DNA from: Billgrantia campisalis
GTDB lineage: Bacteria > Pseudomonadota > Gammaproteobacteria > Pseudomonadales > Halomonadaceae
Direction of reading: 5' to 3'
Assembly (NCBI RefSeq): GCF_022341425.1
Contig: NZ_JABFUC010000008.1
Location: 1 to 64,000, forward strand
Length of the DNA stretch: 64,000 nucleotides
The notes below the pieces were generated by a model. It searched no databases. It saw nothing but the letters and a program-made list of their open reading frames with translations, and was not told the DNA's origin. Position numbers and translations under genes: made by a program. Shown in pieces: positions 43,064-52,301 of this stretch; the stretch's first letter is position 1, and the number at the start of each line of letters is the position of its first letter.

Positions 43064-43159
43064 CCGGCGACAGGCCTTCAGGGAGGCGCTATGAACCCCT
43101 CCCTGGGCGCTACCTCGGCCATCCCTGGTCCTCGGACCTCCCTTTCGGCCTGTCTCCGG
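43064..43159 (-). ncRNA. double-hairpin ANGGAN element, copy B
   Basis: On the minus strand, closing stem CCGGAGACAGGCC/GGCCTGTCGCCGG (43147-43159 with 43064-43076, one mismatch), inner GGGAGG/CCTCCC stem, and two hairpins with hexaloops AGGGAT (stem GG-a-CC/GGCC) and AGGGAG (CCC/GGG), with GGTAGCG between. It lies opposite copy D; 43031-43042 and 43065-43076 form a 12-bp inverted repeat between them. Confidence 0.6.
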
Positions 43160-43229
43160 CGCCCCTCGCTCTGCCCGGTGGTAGTCTCTTGCCACATGGG
43201 TGCAAAGCTGAATTCTTGAGGAGCCTGGC

Positions 43230-45032
43230 TTGGACGCTGTTAGCGACCCTATCGATCTTCATCAGCGCCTAAGGCCGCGCATCCTGCCGCGGCCCCGGGA
43301 CGCTGCCCTCTACGCCCGCGCCCAGCGCGAGGGGCTCTCCGAGCTTCAGGCGCGGGTGCTGGCCGGGCGCCTGGCCGGCTATCAGGGAGAGCTCACCCCC
43401 CTGGTCTCGCCCAGCCTGCGTTACCTCGAGCACCCCGAGCGACTGGCCGACGGCCGTTGCGCCGCCGAGCGCATCGCCCAGGCGGTGGTCGAGGGCGAGC
43501 ATATCGGCATCCTCACCGACTATGACGTGGACGGCATCACCTCCCACGTGGTGATCCGGCGCACCCTGGTGGAGCTGTTTGGGGTGCCGGAGGCGAAGCT
43601 GCATAGCCTGATCGGCCACCGTATCCATGACGGCTACGGCATCAGCCTGCCGCTGGTGGAGCGCACCCTGGCGCTCTCGCCGCGTCCCGCCCTGGTGATC
43701 ACCGCCGACTGCGGCAGCTCCGACGAGCCGCGCATCGCTCGCCTGGCGCGGGAGGGCATCGACGTGGTGGTCAGCGACCACCACGCCCTGCCGGTGGAGG
43801 GCCCGCCGCCCTCGGCCTTTGCCGTGGTCAACCCCACCCGCGACGACTGCGACTACCCCGACCCGACCATCGCCGGCTGCATGGTGGCCTGGCTGACGAT
43901 GTCGCTCGCCCGCAGCGTGCTGATCGAGTGGGGGGCGCTGTCCGCGGCCACACCCAAACTCTCGCCCTGGCTCTCCTATGTGGCGCTGGGCACGGTGGCG
44001 GACTGTGTGTCGCTGGGTGGCAGCCCCGCCAATCGCGCCGTGGTCAGCCATGGCCTGACCCTGATCAACCGCATGGAGGCCGCCTGCTGGCGGGCCATGG
44101 CGGCGCGCCTGGGCGCCGACAGCGTGCCTTTCAACGCCGAGACCCTGGGTTTTCAGATGGGGCCGCGGATCAACGCGCGCTCGCGGCTCGATGACCCCTA
44201 TGCGGCGCTGCACTTTATGCTCGCCGAGCAGGATCATGTGGCAAGCCGCTATCTGGACGTGCTGGATCAGGACAACCAGTCGCGCAAGGCGATCGAAGCC
44301 GACATGGTCGAGGAGGCGAAAGCCCTGGCCATGTCGGCCCTGGCCGCGGACGAGCCGGCCATCGTGGTCTTTCTCGAGAGCGGCCACCCCGGGGTGCAGG
44401 GCATCGTGGCCTCGCGGCTGGTTCAGGCCTATGGGCGGCCGACCCTGGTGCTGACCCCGGCCGCCGCGCCGGGCATGCTCACCGGCTCCGGGCGCTCCAT
44501 CGAGGCGCTGCACCTGCGCGATGCCCTGCAGCGCACCTTCGAACTGGCGCCCGAGGCGCTGCCGCGCTTCGGTGGCCACCGCGGGGCCGCCGGGGTCGGC
44601 GTGCCGGTCGAGCGGCTGGAGGCGTTCCGGGCGGCCTTCCTGCGGGCGGTAGGCGAGCAGCTGGGCGGGGCCGAGCTCTACCCCAGGGTCCTGACCGATG
44701 GGGAGCTGACTCCCGAGCAGCTAGACCTCGACACCCTGGAAGAGCTGGAGGCGCTGGGACCCTTCGGGCGCGAGTTCGAGGCACCGCTGTTCATGGGCGA
44801 CTTCCTGGTGGAAAGCCTGCGTCCGGTGGGCGCCGACGGCACCCATCTGATGCTGTCTCTGTCGGCGGGGCGGGCCATGCTGCGGGCGATCTGGTTCCGG
44901 GCGCTGACGCCGGGCGAGCTGCCGGCGTTCGGGCAGGGCGACCGGCTGCGCTGCGCCTACCGGCTCAATCGCAACCGCTGGCGCGGCCAGGTATCGCTGC
45001 AGCTGATGGTGGAGCACGCCGAGGCGCTGTGA
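43230..45032 (+). CDS. recJ: single-stranded-DNA-specific exonuclease RecJ
   Basis: 600 aa DHH phosphoesterase. Motif I is T-D-Y-D-V-D-G, motif II T-A-D-C-G, motif III S-D-H-H, and the DHHA1 domain has F-G-G-H-R-G-A-A-G; a C-terminal OB-like domain follows. It degrades ssDNA 5'-3' in recombination and mismatch repair. Located between thrC and prfB-lysS, matching the E. coli dsbC-recJ-prfB-lysS order with extra genes. TTG start with GAGGAG. Confidence 0.92.
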   Translation: MDAVSDPIDLHQRLRPRILPRPRDAALYARAQREGLSELQARVLAGRLAGYQGELTPLVSPSLRYLEHPERLADGRCAAERIAQAVVEGEHIGILTDYDVDGITSHVVIRRTLVELFGVPEAKLHSLIGHRIHDGYGISLPLVERTLALSPRPALVITADCGSSDEPRIARLAREGIDVVVSDHHALPVEGPPPSAFAVVNPTRDDCDYPDPTIAGCMVAWLTMSLARSVLIEWGALSAATPKLSPWLSYVALGTVADCVSLGGSPANRAVVSHGLTLINRMEAACWRAMAARLGADSVPFNAETLGFQMGPRINARSRLDDPYAALHFMLAEQDHVASRYLDVLDQDNQSRKAIEADMVEEAKALAMSALAADEPAIVVFLESGHPGVQGIVASRLVQAYGRPTLVLTPAAAPGMLTGSGRSIEALHLRDALQRTFELAPEALPRFGGHRGAAGVGVPVERLEAFRAAFLRAVGEQLGGAELYPRVLTDGELTPEQLDLDTLEELEALGPFGREFEAPLFMGDFLVESLRPVGADGTHLMLSLSAGRAMLRAIWFRALTPGELPAFGQGDRLRCAYRLNRNRWRGQVSLQLMVEHAEAL

Positions 45033-45156
45033 GGTCGGTCAACTCATCGTGCTCCGCAAGGGTGTAAACTGCGCCCTGCTCCGCTCCCCAGGCAGGCGTC
45101 GGCTGGCCCCTCGAGGCCCCGCACGCCGGCCAGGCATCGACTCACAAGGATTCCGC

Positions 45157-45774
45157 ATGGACCCCCAGGACCTGCCCACCGACCCCCACCGTCACTACGA
45201 AGACATCATGGCCATGTTGGTGGGCACGCTGTTCGTGGCCCTCGGCGTGACCCTCTACACCCAGGCCCTGCTGCTCACCGGCAGCACCGCGGGGATGGCC
45301 TTCCTGCTGCAGTACGCCACCGGTTGGCGCTTCGGGGTATGGTTCTTTCTGATCAACCTGCCGTTCTACTACCTGGCGATCAAGCGCATGGGCTGGTCGT
45401 TCACGCTGCGCACCTTCGTGGCCATCGGCCTGGTGTCGCTGTTTTCCGAGCTGACCGGCAAGTGGATCACGATCGAGAGCCTCAACCCGCTCTACGCCTC
45501 GCTGATGGGCGGCAGCCTGATCGGCATCGGCATGCTGGTGCTGTTTCGCCACCGCACCAGCCTGGGCGGTATCAATATCCTCTCGCTCTACCTGCAGGAC
45601 CGCTATGGGCTACGCGCCGGCTATGTGCAGCTCGGCATCGACGGCCTGATCATGCTGGCCGCCTTTCTGGTGCTGCCGGCCGAGCGGGTCGGGCTATCGG
45701 TGCTGGGGGCCGTGGCCCTCAACCTGATCATTGCCTTGAACCATAAGCCCGGCCGCTATATGGGCGTGAGCTGA
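45157..45774 (+). CDS. YitT/DUF161-type membrane protein
   Basis: 205 aa with five to six membrane helices. Family motifs include G-S-T-A-G-M-A-F-L-L, a mid-protein P-L-Y-A-S-L-M-G-G-S-L-I-G-I-G, and R-T-S-L-G-G-I-N-I-L-S-L-Y. Homologues are annotated YitT family; no transported substrate is known. ATG at 45157 follows AAGGA. It interrupts the recJ-prfB neighbourhood along with the copper operon and fadL. Confidence 0.85.
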   Translation: MDPQDLPTDPHRHYEDIMAMLVGTLFVALGVTLYTQALLLTGSTAGMAFLLQYATGWRFGVWFFLINLPFYYLAIKRMGWSFTLRTFVAIGLVSLFSELTGKWITIESLNPLYASLMGGSLIGIGMLVLFRHRTSLGGINILSLYLQDRYGLRAGYVQLGIDGLIMLAAFLVLPAERVGLSVLGAVALNLIIALNHKPGRYMGVS

Positions 45775-45787
45775 AACGGGGCCGCGC

Positions 45788-46207
45788 TCAATAGGTAGGC
45801 CAGACGCCGGGCGTCGCCAATTCCAGCAGGTGGCCGTCGGGGTCGCGGAAATAGAGGCTTTCGCCGCCGCGGGGCCAGTGAGTGCGGCCCTCGATGGCGA
45901 TGCCGTGATCCTCGAGCTGGCGCTCCCAGGCGGCCAGCTCCCGCGCGGAGATGGCAAGGGCCATGTGCACGCGACCCTTGCCGTCGTGGGGCGGGATGGT
46001 GCCCATGTCATCGGGCAGTATCACCGTCTCCAGCGTCTCCCCCTGGGCGAACAGCAGCAGCACCGTGCCGGCGCCCGCGTCATAGGCGGTGAAGCGGTGG
46101 TCGGCGTTGAAGGGCGCAAGGCCCATCACGCCTTCGAAGAAGGCCCGCGCCCGGTCCATGTCCTCCACGTAGAGCGCGGTCTCCAGTACGCCGTTGAGCC
46201 TGGGCAT
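45788..46207 (-). CDS. VOC-family (glyoxalase/dioxygenase fold) protein
   Basis: 139 aa, two beta-alpha-beta-beta-beta modules. L-E-T-A-L-Y-V-E-D-M opens the first; G-R-V-H-M-A-L-A-I and Y-F-R-D-P-D-G-H-L-L-E-L-A lie in the second and supply His and Glu metal ligands. Such proteins include fosfomycin-resistance-type and glyoxalase-like enzymes; the actual substrate is unknown. Single gene. Confidence 0.87.
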   Translation of the reverse strand: MPRLNGVLETALYVEDMDRARAFFEGVMGLAPFNADHRFTAYDAGAGTVLLLFAQGETLETVILPDDMGTIPPHDGKGRVHMALAISARELAAWERQLEDHGIAIEGRTHWPRGGESLYFRDPDGHLLELATPGVWPTY

Positions 46208-46281
46208 GCATTCCTCCCTGTCTTGCCATCTGTTATTAGCCTAGCAGCTGTCAGCGTCGGGCCGCCCCTAGGCGGGCCCAC

Positions 46282-46356
46282 CTAGCCGGCCGCCCAAAAC
46301 CACCAGACGATGGCGGCGATCAGGATCAGCCCGGTGAGATTGACGATCCAGCTCAT
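46282..46356 (-). CDS. 24-residue single-pass membrane peptide after copA
   Basis: Begins M-S-W-I-V-N-L and ends W-W-F-W-A-A-G; the middle is a hydrophobic helix long enough to span the membrane. The ATG overlaps the copA stop by 4 nt (ATGA), the same coupling as between the regulator and copA, which argues for translation. Probably a small accessory peptide of the copper ATPase; function unproven. Confidence 0.7.
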   Translation of the reverse strand: MSWIVNLTGLILIAAIVWWFWAAG

Positions 46357-48932
46357 GCGACGGCCTCCTCTTGCGTGCCCGCGGGGTCCGGGGCGGCGCG
46401 CTTGCCGCCGCCCCGGGTCTTCATCAGGCGCAGGCGATTGGCGTTGCTGACCACGGTGATCGACGACAGCGACATGGCCGCCCCGGCGATCATCGGCGAG
46501 AGCAGCATGCCGGTGATGGGGTAGAGCACCCCGGCGGCGATGGGAATGCACAGGGTGTTGTAGCCGAAGGCACCGACCAGGTTCTGCTTGATATTGGTCA
46601 GTGTCGCCCGGCTGATCTCGATGGCGTCGGCAATGCCGTGCAGCGAGCCGCGCATCAGGGTGATGCCGGCGCTCTCGATGGCCACGTCGGTACCCTGGCC
46701 GATGGCGAAGCCCACGTCGGCGCGGGCCAGGGCCGGGGCATCGTTTATGCCGTCGCCGACCATGCCGACCACCTCGCCGGCTTGTTGCAGCCGCTCGATC
46801 TCGGCGTGCTTGTCCTCGGGCAACAGCCCCGCCCGGAAGTCGTCGATGCCCACCTCCCGGGCGATGGCCGCGGCAGTGTGGACGTTGTCCCCGGTCAGCA
46901 TCACCACCCTGAGGCCGTCGGCCTGCAGGCGCTTCACTGCCTCGATGGTATCGTGGCGCAGCGGGTCGCTGATGCCGAACAGCGCGGCAAGTCGGCCGTC
47001 CATGGCCAGGTACACCACGGTGCGCGCCTGTCTCTCCCAGTCGTCGGCCCGCTCGGCGCCGGCGGCCAGGTCGATGCCGGCCTCCTCGAGCAGGCGGGCG
47101 TTGCCCAGCAGCAGCGGCCTGCCGTCGGCGGTCTCGGCCTTCACGCCGCCGCCGGTGACGCTATCGAAGTTTCGGATCTCGGCGGGTTCGGCGCCGGCCT
47201 CCTCGGCGTGCGCCATCAGCGCCGCCGCCAGGGGGTGCTCGGAGCCGCGCTCCAGGGCCGTGACCAGCCCCAGGATGGCCCGCTCGTCGCCGTCGAGCAC
47301 CTCGGCTTCGGTCACGCTGGGCTTGCCCTCGGTGAGGGTGCCGGTCTTGTCCACTACTAGGGTGGTGAGCTTGCTGGCGGTCTGCAGGGCATCGCCGCTG
47401 CGCACCAGCACCCCGTGCTCGGCGGCCTTGCCGACCCCGATCATGGTGGAGATCGGCGTGGCCAGGCCCAGGGCGCAGGGGCAGGCGATGATCAGCACCG
47501 TGGTGGCGGTCACCAGCATATGGATCACCCTCGGTTCGGCGCCGAAGTTGAACCAGGCGAGCGCCGTGAGCACGGCGATGATCATCACCGCCGGCACGAA
47601 GATGCTCGATACCTTATCGGCCAGCTGGCCGATGGGTGGGCGCGAGTTCTGGGCGCTGGCCACCTGCTCGGTGATCTGCCCCAGGCGGGTGTCGGCGCCC
47701 ACCCGGGTGGCACGATAGACCAGCGAGCCCTTGCCGTTGACGGTGCCGGCGCTGACCTCCTCGCCCTCACCCTTGGCCACCGGCAGCGGCTCGCCGGTCA
47801 GCATCGATTCGTCGATATGGCTCTGGCCTTCGGTGACCACGCCGTCTACCGGCAGCCGTTCGCCGGGGCGCACGCGGATATGGTCGCCCTGGCGCACCTC
47901 GTCGATGTCGAGTTCGCGTTCCTCACCGTTGCGGATCACCCGGGCGGTGCGGCTCTGCAGGTCGAGCAGGCGCTTGAGCGCCTCGCTGGTGCGGCCCCGG
48001 GCGCGCAGCTCCAGGGCGTTGCCCAGCAGCACCAGGCCGATGATCATCGCCGAGGCCTCGAAGTAGATGCCGTGGGCCACCTCGGGCAGCCAGGGCGCGA
48101 AGGCCACCACGCCCATGGAGTAGACCCAGGCGGTGCCGGTACCCATGGCGATCAGGGTGTCCATGTTGGCCTGGTGATGCTTGAGGTTCTTCCAGGCGTT
48201 GACGAAGAAGTGGCGACCGGGGCCGACCAGTACCGCCAGGGTGAGCAGCCCCACCACCAGCCAGAACAGCCGCCCCATGCCCACCGGGTGGGGATGGTAG
48301 ACGAACATGCTGGCCATCAGTGGCACCGCCAGGGCCAGCGACCAGGCGCTTCCCCGCAGGCGGCGACGGTATTCCCGGGCGTCCTTCTCGGCGCGGGCCT
48401 GCTCGGCCTGGCGCAGGTCGTGGATCGGCTCGGCGTCATAACCGGCGGCATCCACCGCGGCGACCAGCTCGGCCTCGGAGGCGCTGCCACGCACCTGGGC
48501 GCTGCGCGTGCCGAAGTTGACCTCCACGCCGACCACGCCCGGCACGCGTGTGAGGGCCTGCTCTACGCTGCTGACGCAGCTGGCGCAGGTCATGCCGCTG
48601 ATCGAGAGTCGCCGCGTGACGGCGCGCTCGTCGGCGGTGGCCTCCAGGGCCGCTGTGGGCTTCGCCTCTGCCGCTCGTTGTGGCCCGGTGCCGACGCTCG
48701 CGGCTTCGCTTGTTGCCTCTTCAAGCTCGCCGGGCGGATAGCCGGCATCGGCCAGGGCCTGGTCCAGGGTGTTGGCATCCAGCGTTGTGGTAACGGCCAG
48801 GTGCTTCTCCGCGGGGGTGCCGACTACCTCGGCGCTTGGGTCAGCGGCCTGGATCGCCTCGCGCATGCGCTTGACGCAGCCCTGGCAGTTCATTCCCGGC
48901 ACGGTGCGTACCTGGGGCTGGGACGTCGTCAT
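46353..48932 (-). CDS. copA: Cu+-exporting P1B-type ATPase CopA
   Basis: 859 aa. Two N-terminal heavy-metal-binding domains have G-M-N-C-Q-G-C (near residue 13) and G-M-T-C-A-S-C (near residue 113). The ATPase core has eight membrane helices, the C-P-C ion motif, the phosphorylated D-K-T-G-T, S-E-H-P-L, and G-D-G-I-N-D. It pumps Cu+ out of the cytoplasm. Start at 48932 with AAGGAG, overlapping the regulator stop by 4 nt; the upstream extension of the open frame is rejected. Confidence 0.95.
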   Translation of the reverse strand: MTTSQPQVRTVPGMNCQGCVKRMREAIQAADPSAEVVGTPAEKHLAVTTTLDANTLDQALADAGYPPGELEEATSEAASVGTGPQRAAEAKPTAALEATADERAVTRRLSISGMTCASCVSSVEQALTRVPGVVGVEVNFGTRSAQVRGSASEAELVAAVDAAGYDAEPIHDLRQAEQARAEKDAREYRRRLRGSAWSLALAVPLMASMFVYHPHPVGMGRLFWLVVGLLTLAVLVGPGRHFFVNAWKNLKHHQANMDTLIAMGTGTAWVYSMGVVAFAPWLPEVAHGIYFEASAMIIGLVLLGNALELRARGRTSEALKRLLDLQSRTARVIRNGEERELDIDEVRQGDHIRVRPGERLPVDGVVTEGQSHIDESMLTGEPLPVAKGEGEEVSAGTVNGKGSLVYRATRVGADTRLGQITEQVASAQNSRPPIGQLADKVSSIFVPAVMIIAVLTALAWFNFGAEPRVIHMLVTATTVLIIACPCALGLATPISTMIGVGKAAEHGVLVRSGDALQTASKLTTLVVDKTGTLTEGKPSVTEAEVLDGDERAILGLVTALERGSEHPLAAALMAHAEEAGAEPAEIRNFDSVTGGGVKAETADGRPLLLGNARLLEEAGIDLAAGAERADDWERQARTVVYLAMDGRLAALFGISDPLRHDTIEAVKRLQADGLRVVMLTGDNVHTAAAIAREVGIDDFRAGLLPEDKHAEIERLQQAGEVVGMVGDGINDAPALARADVGFAIGQGTDVAIESAGITLMRGSLHGIADAIEISRATLTNIKQNLVGAFGYNTLCIPIAAGVLYPITGMLLSPMIAGAAMSLSSITVVSNANRLRLMKTRGGGKRAAPDPAGTQEEAVA

Positions 48933-49369
48933 TGAGTCTCCTTGGCCACGCGGTCGCGGCTCAGCGGTTCGGGGAGGCTTTCGATCAGTCGGCACAGGCT
49001 GTGGCCGTCGGGCGTGCCGTCGGGCATCTCGGCCCAGGCGTCCAGGGCCTGCTCCATGCGCTCGGCCAGGGCCTGCAGCTCGGCGATGCGCTGGTGAATC
49101 TCGGGGAGCCGGCTGGCCAACAGGTCGCGGACCATGGGGCAGGGGGAGTCGCCCTGGTCGGCGTGGTCGAGAATGTCGCGGATCTCCGCCACGCCGAAGC
49201 CCAGAGTGCGGGCGCGCTGGATAAAGCGCAGCCGCTCCAGGTCGGCCTGGGTGTAGAGGTGGTAGCCGTTGCCCGAGTGGCGTTCGGAATGCAGCAGCCC
49301 CTCGCGGGTGTAGTGGCGTACCGTCTCGGCGGTGACGCCGGCCTGCCTTGCCAGTTCACTGACCTTCAT
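48929..49369 (-). CDS. MerR-family copper-responsive regulator (CueR-like)
   Basis: 146 aa. N-terminal winged helix ([25 protein letters not shown]), dimerisation coiled coil, and Cys residues in S-P-C-P and H-S-L-C-R-L that could bind metal. The usual CueR C-x7-C loop is not obvious, so the metal is inferred from linkage to copA. It autoregulates from an operator 47 nt upstream. Confidence 0.88.
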   Translation of the reverse strand: MKVSELARQAGVTAETVRHYTREGLLHSERHSGNGYHLYTQADLERLRFIQRARTLGFGVAEIRDILDHADQGDSPCPMVRDLLASRLPEIHQRIAELQALAERMEQALDAWAEMPDGTPDGHSLCRLIESLPEPLSRDRVAKETQ

Positions 49370-49407
49370 GGGGAGGGCCTCAATGGCTTTGAGTGTCTGG
49401 GGGGGGT

Positions 49408-49439
49408 AGTGTAAAACCTTTGGGTTACCCAAAGGTCAA
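49408..49439 (-). promoter_or_regulatory. MerR-type promoter/operator of the copper operon
   Basis: On the minus strand TTGACC (49434-49439) and TACACT (49408-49413) are 20 bp apart, the overlong spacing that MerR regulators correct. Between them lies the perfect dyad ACCTTTGGG-N3-CCCAAAGGT (49416-49436), like the ACCTTCC-type dyads of CueR promoters. Confidence 0.88.
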
Positions 49440-49545
49440 GGGCGACAATCGGGCGCATGAGTAATTTGCGGAGGTGTTGGCTAAGATCATGAAAGTTCAT
49501 GCATTCAAACGACCGTGCTACCAAAGTATTAGAGGATTGCGCATT

Positions 49546-49559
49546 AAAACGAACGTTTG
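49546..49559. promoter_or_regulatory. PsrA-like palindrome upstream of fadL
   Basis: AAAC-GAAC-GTTTG fits the PsrA consensus (C/G)AAAC-N2-4-GTTT(G/C) in its inner part. A half-site CAAAC lies 40 bp upstream in a repeated GCATT context. PsrA-type TetR regulators control fatty-acid genes in related bacteria. Confidence 0.5.
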
Positions 49560-49672
49560 CCCTTGAACCTGGCGCGGCGATAGGCGAAAACGGGGAGCAG
49601 CAGGCCAGCGCCCCGGGGAGGGTGCATTACAAACGCGCTTCAGCACGCTTCAGCAAGAGGACGTCGAGAATC

Positions 49673-51004
49673 ATGCATAACAAGTTCAACAAGCTCACCT
49701 GGGCGGTGGCCATCGCCGCCGCTGCCTTCGCCAGCCAGGCCAGCGCCGGCGGCTACCAGATCAATGAGCAGAGCGTCAGCGGCCAGGGCTACGGCCACGC
49801 CGGGCGCAGCTCCAATGTCAACGACGCTACCATCGTGTTCGGCAACCCGGCGGGGATGTCGTTTCTGGATCGCGCCCAGGTCACCGCTGGCGGGACCTAT
49901 CTGAACGTCAACAGCGATATCAAAAACGTCCAGGCCCAGCGGACCCTGGATGCGGGAGTGGCCCAGGGCGGGGCTCCCGTCGGCATGCAGGTGCCGGTGA
50001 GCGAGATTCCGGGCGGAAACGAAGGGGATATGGTGCCCGGTACACTGGTGCCTTTTGCGTTCTACGCTCAGCCCGTGAATGAGCGTCTGGCCTTCGGTTT
50101 TGGTGTCTATGCGCCCTTCGGCGCCAAGACCGATTACGAGAACGACTTCCAGGGCCGTTACTTTGGCGACTACACCGAGGTGCGCGTCATCAGCGCCCAG
50201 CCCACCGTCTCCTACCGCTTCAATGACCAGTGGGCCGTCGGGGCCGGCGTGACCTACAACCGGATCAATGGCGAACTGCGCCGCCAGCTGCCGTCGGAGC
50301 CGAGCTTCAATTCGTCGGCCGATATCGATTCACGGGTGGACGGTGATGACGATGGCTGGGGCTACAACCTGGGGGTGATCTTCCAGCCGGTGCCGGAAAC
50401 CACTCTGGGCCTGACCTACCGCTCCAAGGTCTCCTATACGCTCACCGGGGATTTTCGCGCCTTCGATCCCATGGGCAACGTGGTTCGCGCGGACGATGCC
50501 AACCTGGATCTGACCACCCCGGAAACCGTCAACCTCTCGGTCACCCAGCAGATGAGCGATAACCTCAAGCTGATGTTCGGGGCCTCCTGGGCGCGCTGGA
50601 GTCGCTTCGACCAGATCCTGGTCACCGGCAGCCAGGGCGACACTATCACCCAGGAAACCCAGAACTACTCCAATGCCTGGGCCTACTCCGTCGGGGGCGA
50701 GTACCAGTTGAATCCCCAGCTGGCCCTGCGTGCTGGTGTGACCATCGACACCACGCCGACCGATGACGAGTTCCGCAGCGTGCGGATTCCGTCCGATGAT
50801 CGCCGGATCTTCTCCATCGGCGCCGGCTGGAGTCCCACTGACGACCTGACCCTGGACTTCGCCTACTCTTATCTCTCCGAGCGCAGCACCTTCGTCAGCC
50901 AGGAGCGTGACGACCTGCTCCAAGGGGTTGGCGGTGCCACCTATTCCGCCGACTACAAGAACGAGGCCCACGGCTTCGGCGCCCAGCTGACCTACCGCTT
51001 CTGA
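49673..51004 (+). CDS. fadL: FadL/OmpP1 outer-membrane long-chain fatty acid transporter
   Basis: 443 aa with a signal peptide ending A-S-Q-A-S-A. The mature start G-G-Y-Q-I-N-E-Q-S, the N-terminal plug motif N-P-A-G-M-S-F and the repeated amphipathic beta strands ending in a C-terminal Phe (L-T-Y-R-F) are typical of the 14-stranded FadL barrel. It admits long-chain fatty acids and other hydrophobics. ATG at 49673 with AGAGGAC. Own terminator follows. Confidence 0.94.
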   Translation: MHNKFNKLTWAVAIAAAAFASQASAGGYQINEQSVSGQGYGHAGRSSNVNDATIVFGNPAGMSFLDRAQVTAGGTYLNVNSDIKNVQAQRTLDAGVAQGGAPVGMQVPVSEIPGGNEGDMVPGTLVPFAFYAQPVNERLAFGFGVYAPFGAKTDYENDFQGRYFGDYTEVRVISAQPTVSYRFNDQWAVGAGVTYNRINGELRRQLPSEPSFNSSADIDSRVDGDDDGWGYNLGVIFQPVPETTLGLTYRSKVSYTLTGDFRAFDPMGNVVRADDANLDLTTPETVNLSVTQQMSDNLKLMFGASWARWSRFDQILVTGSQGDTITQETQNYSNAWAYSVGGEYQLNPQLALRAGVTIDTTPTDDEFRSVRIPSDDRRIFSIGAGWSPTDDLTLDFAYSYLSERSTFVSQERDDLLQGVGGATYSADYKNEAHGFGAQLTYRF

Positions 51005-51026
51005 CGGCGGGTCCGTTGATCGCGAT

Positions 51027-51058
51027 GCAGACGACCCGGCTTCGGCCGGGTCGTCTGC
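51027..51058 (+). terminator. fadL terminator
   Basis: Fourteen-bp perfect stem with a TTCG tetraloop, 23 nt after the fadL stop; short T-poor tail. Confidence 0.85.
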
Positions 51059-51198
51059 GTTCAGGCACTGCGGCCGCGGCGGATGCGGGGGGGCGCCAGT
51101 TTCGCTACAATAGGCGCCTTTTCCGTGCCGTCGGGGCGCTGGCCAGAGGCCGCGCCGCGCCGGCCGCTTTTCCACTGCAGATCAAGGCGAGACGCCCC

Positions 51199-52297
51199 AT
51201 GCTGGAAACCAACCCGATTCACAACCTCATCAAGGACCTGTCTGAGCGGACAGATGTCCTGAGGGGGTATCTTTGACTATGCCGAACGCAAGGATCGGCT
51301 AGAGGAAGTCACCCGCGAGCTCGAGGATCCCGACATCTGGAGCGACCCGGACTACGCCCAGAAACTCGGCAAGGAGCGCGCCTCCCTGGAGCAGATCGTG
51401 GCCACCATCGACGAGCTCGATCAGGGGCTTGGCGATAGTCGCGACCTGCTGGAGCTGGCCGAGATGGAGGAGGACGAGGCCACCGTCGCCGAGGTCCAGA
51501 AGGAGCTCGACGGGCTGGCCGCCAGCCTGGAGGCCCTCGAGTTCCGGCGCATGTTCGCCGGCGAGATGGACCAGAACAACGCCTACCTGGATATCCAGGC
51601 CGGCTCCGGCGGCACCGAGGCCCAGGACTGGGCCAACATGCTGTTGCGCATGTACCTGCGCTGGTGCGAGCATCACGGCTTCAAGGCTGAGATCATCGAG
51701 GCCTCCGCTGGCGAGGTGGCGGGCATCAAGTCGGCGTCGCTGCATATCCAGGGCGACTACGCCTTCGGCTGGCTGCGTACCGAGACCGGCGTGCACCGCT
51801 TGGTGCGCAAGAGTCCCTTCGACTCCGGCGGTCGTCGGCACACGTCTTTTGCCTCGGTGTTTCTCTCGCCGGAGATCGACGACAGCTTCGAAGTGGAGAT
51901 CAACCCGTCGGACCTGCGCGTCGATACCTACCGCTCCAGCGGCGCCGGCGGCCAGCACGTCAACACCACCGACTCCGCGGTGCGTATCACCCACGAGCCC
52001 ACCGGCATCGTAGTGGCCTGCCAGAGCCAGCGCAGCCAGCACGCCAACCGCGACTTCGCCATGAAGCAGCTCAAGGCGAAGCTGTGGGAACACGAGATGC
52101 AGAAGCGCAACGCCGCCAAGCAGGAGGCCGAGGACTCCAAGGCCGATATCGGCTGGGGCAGCCAGATCCGCTCCTATGTGCTGGACGACCAGCGTATCAA
52201 GGACCTGCGCACCGGCGTGCAGACCAGCAACTGCGACAAGGTGCTGGATGGTGATCTGGACCAGTTTATTGTCGCCAGCCTCAAGCAAGGACTGTAA
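51199..52297 (+). CDS. prfB: peptide chain release factor 2, with programmed +1 frameshift
   Basis: About 365 aa after one +1 shift. The first 25 codons end at an in-frame TGA (51274-51276); the rest reads in the next frame. RF2 recognises UGA/UAA; the S-P-F tripeptide (K-S-P-F-D-S-G-G) and catalytic G-G-Q (G-A-G-G-Q-H-V-N) are present. ATG at 51199. lysS starts 4 nt after the stop, as in E. coli. Confidence 0.97.
51262..51277 (+). promoter_or_regulatory. prfB autoregulatory frameshift site
   Basis: Internal Shine-Dalgarno AGGGGGT then slippery CTT followed by TGAC. When RF2 is scarce the ribosome slips +1 at CTT-TGA and completes RF2; otherwise termination occurs. Confidence 0.97.
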
Positions 52298-52301
52298 CGA
52301 A

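Larger units (their letters stand above)
42895..43229. other. thrC-recJ intergenic region filled with repeats
   Basis: No gene is supported in 335 bases. Contents in order: the heptamer array, a plus-strand copy (D) and a minus-strand copy (B) of the double-hairpin element arranged tail to tail, then about 70 bases with the recJ ribosome site. Confidence 0.8.
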
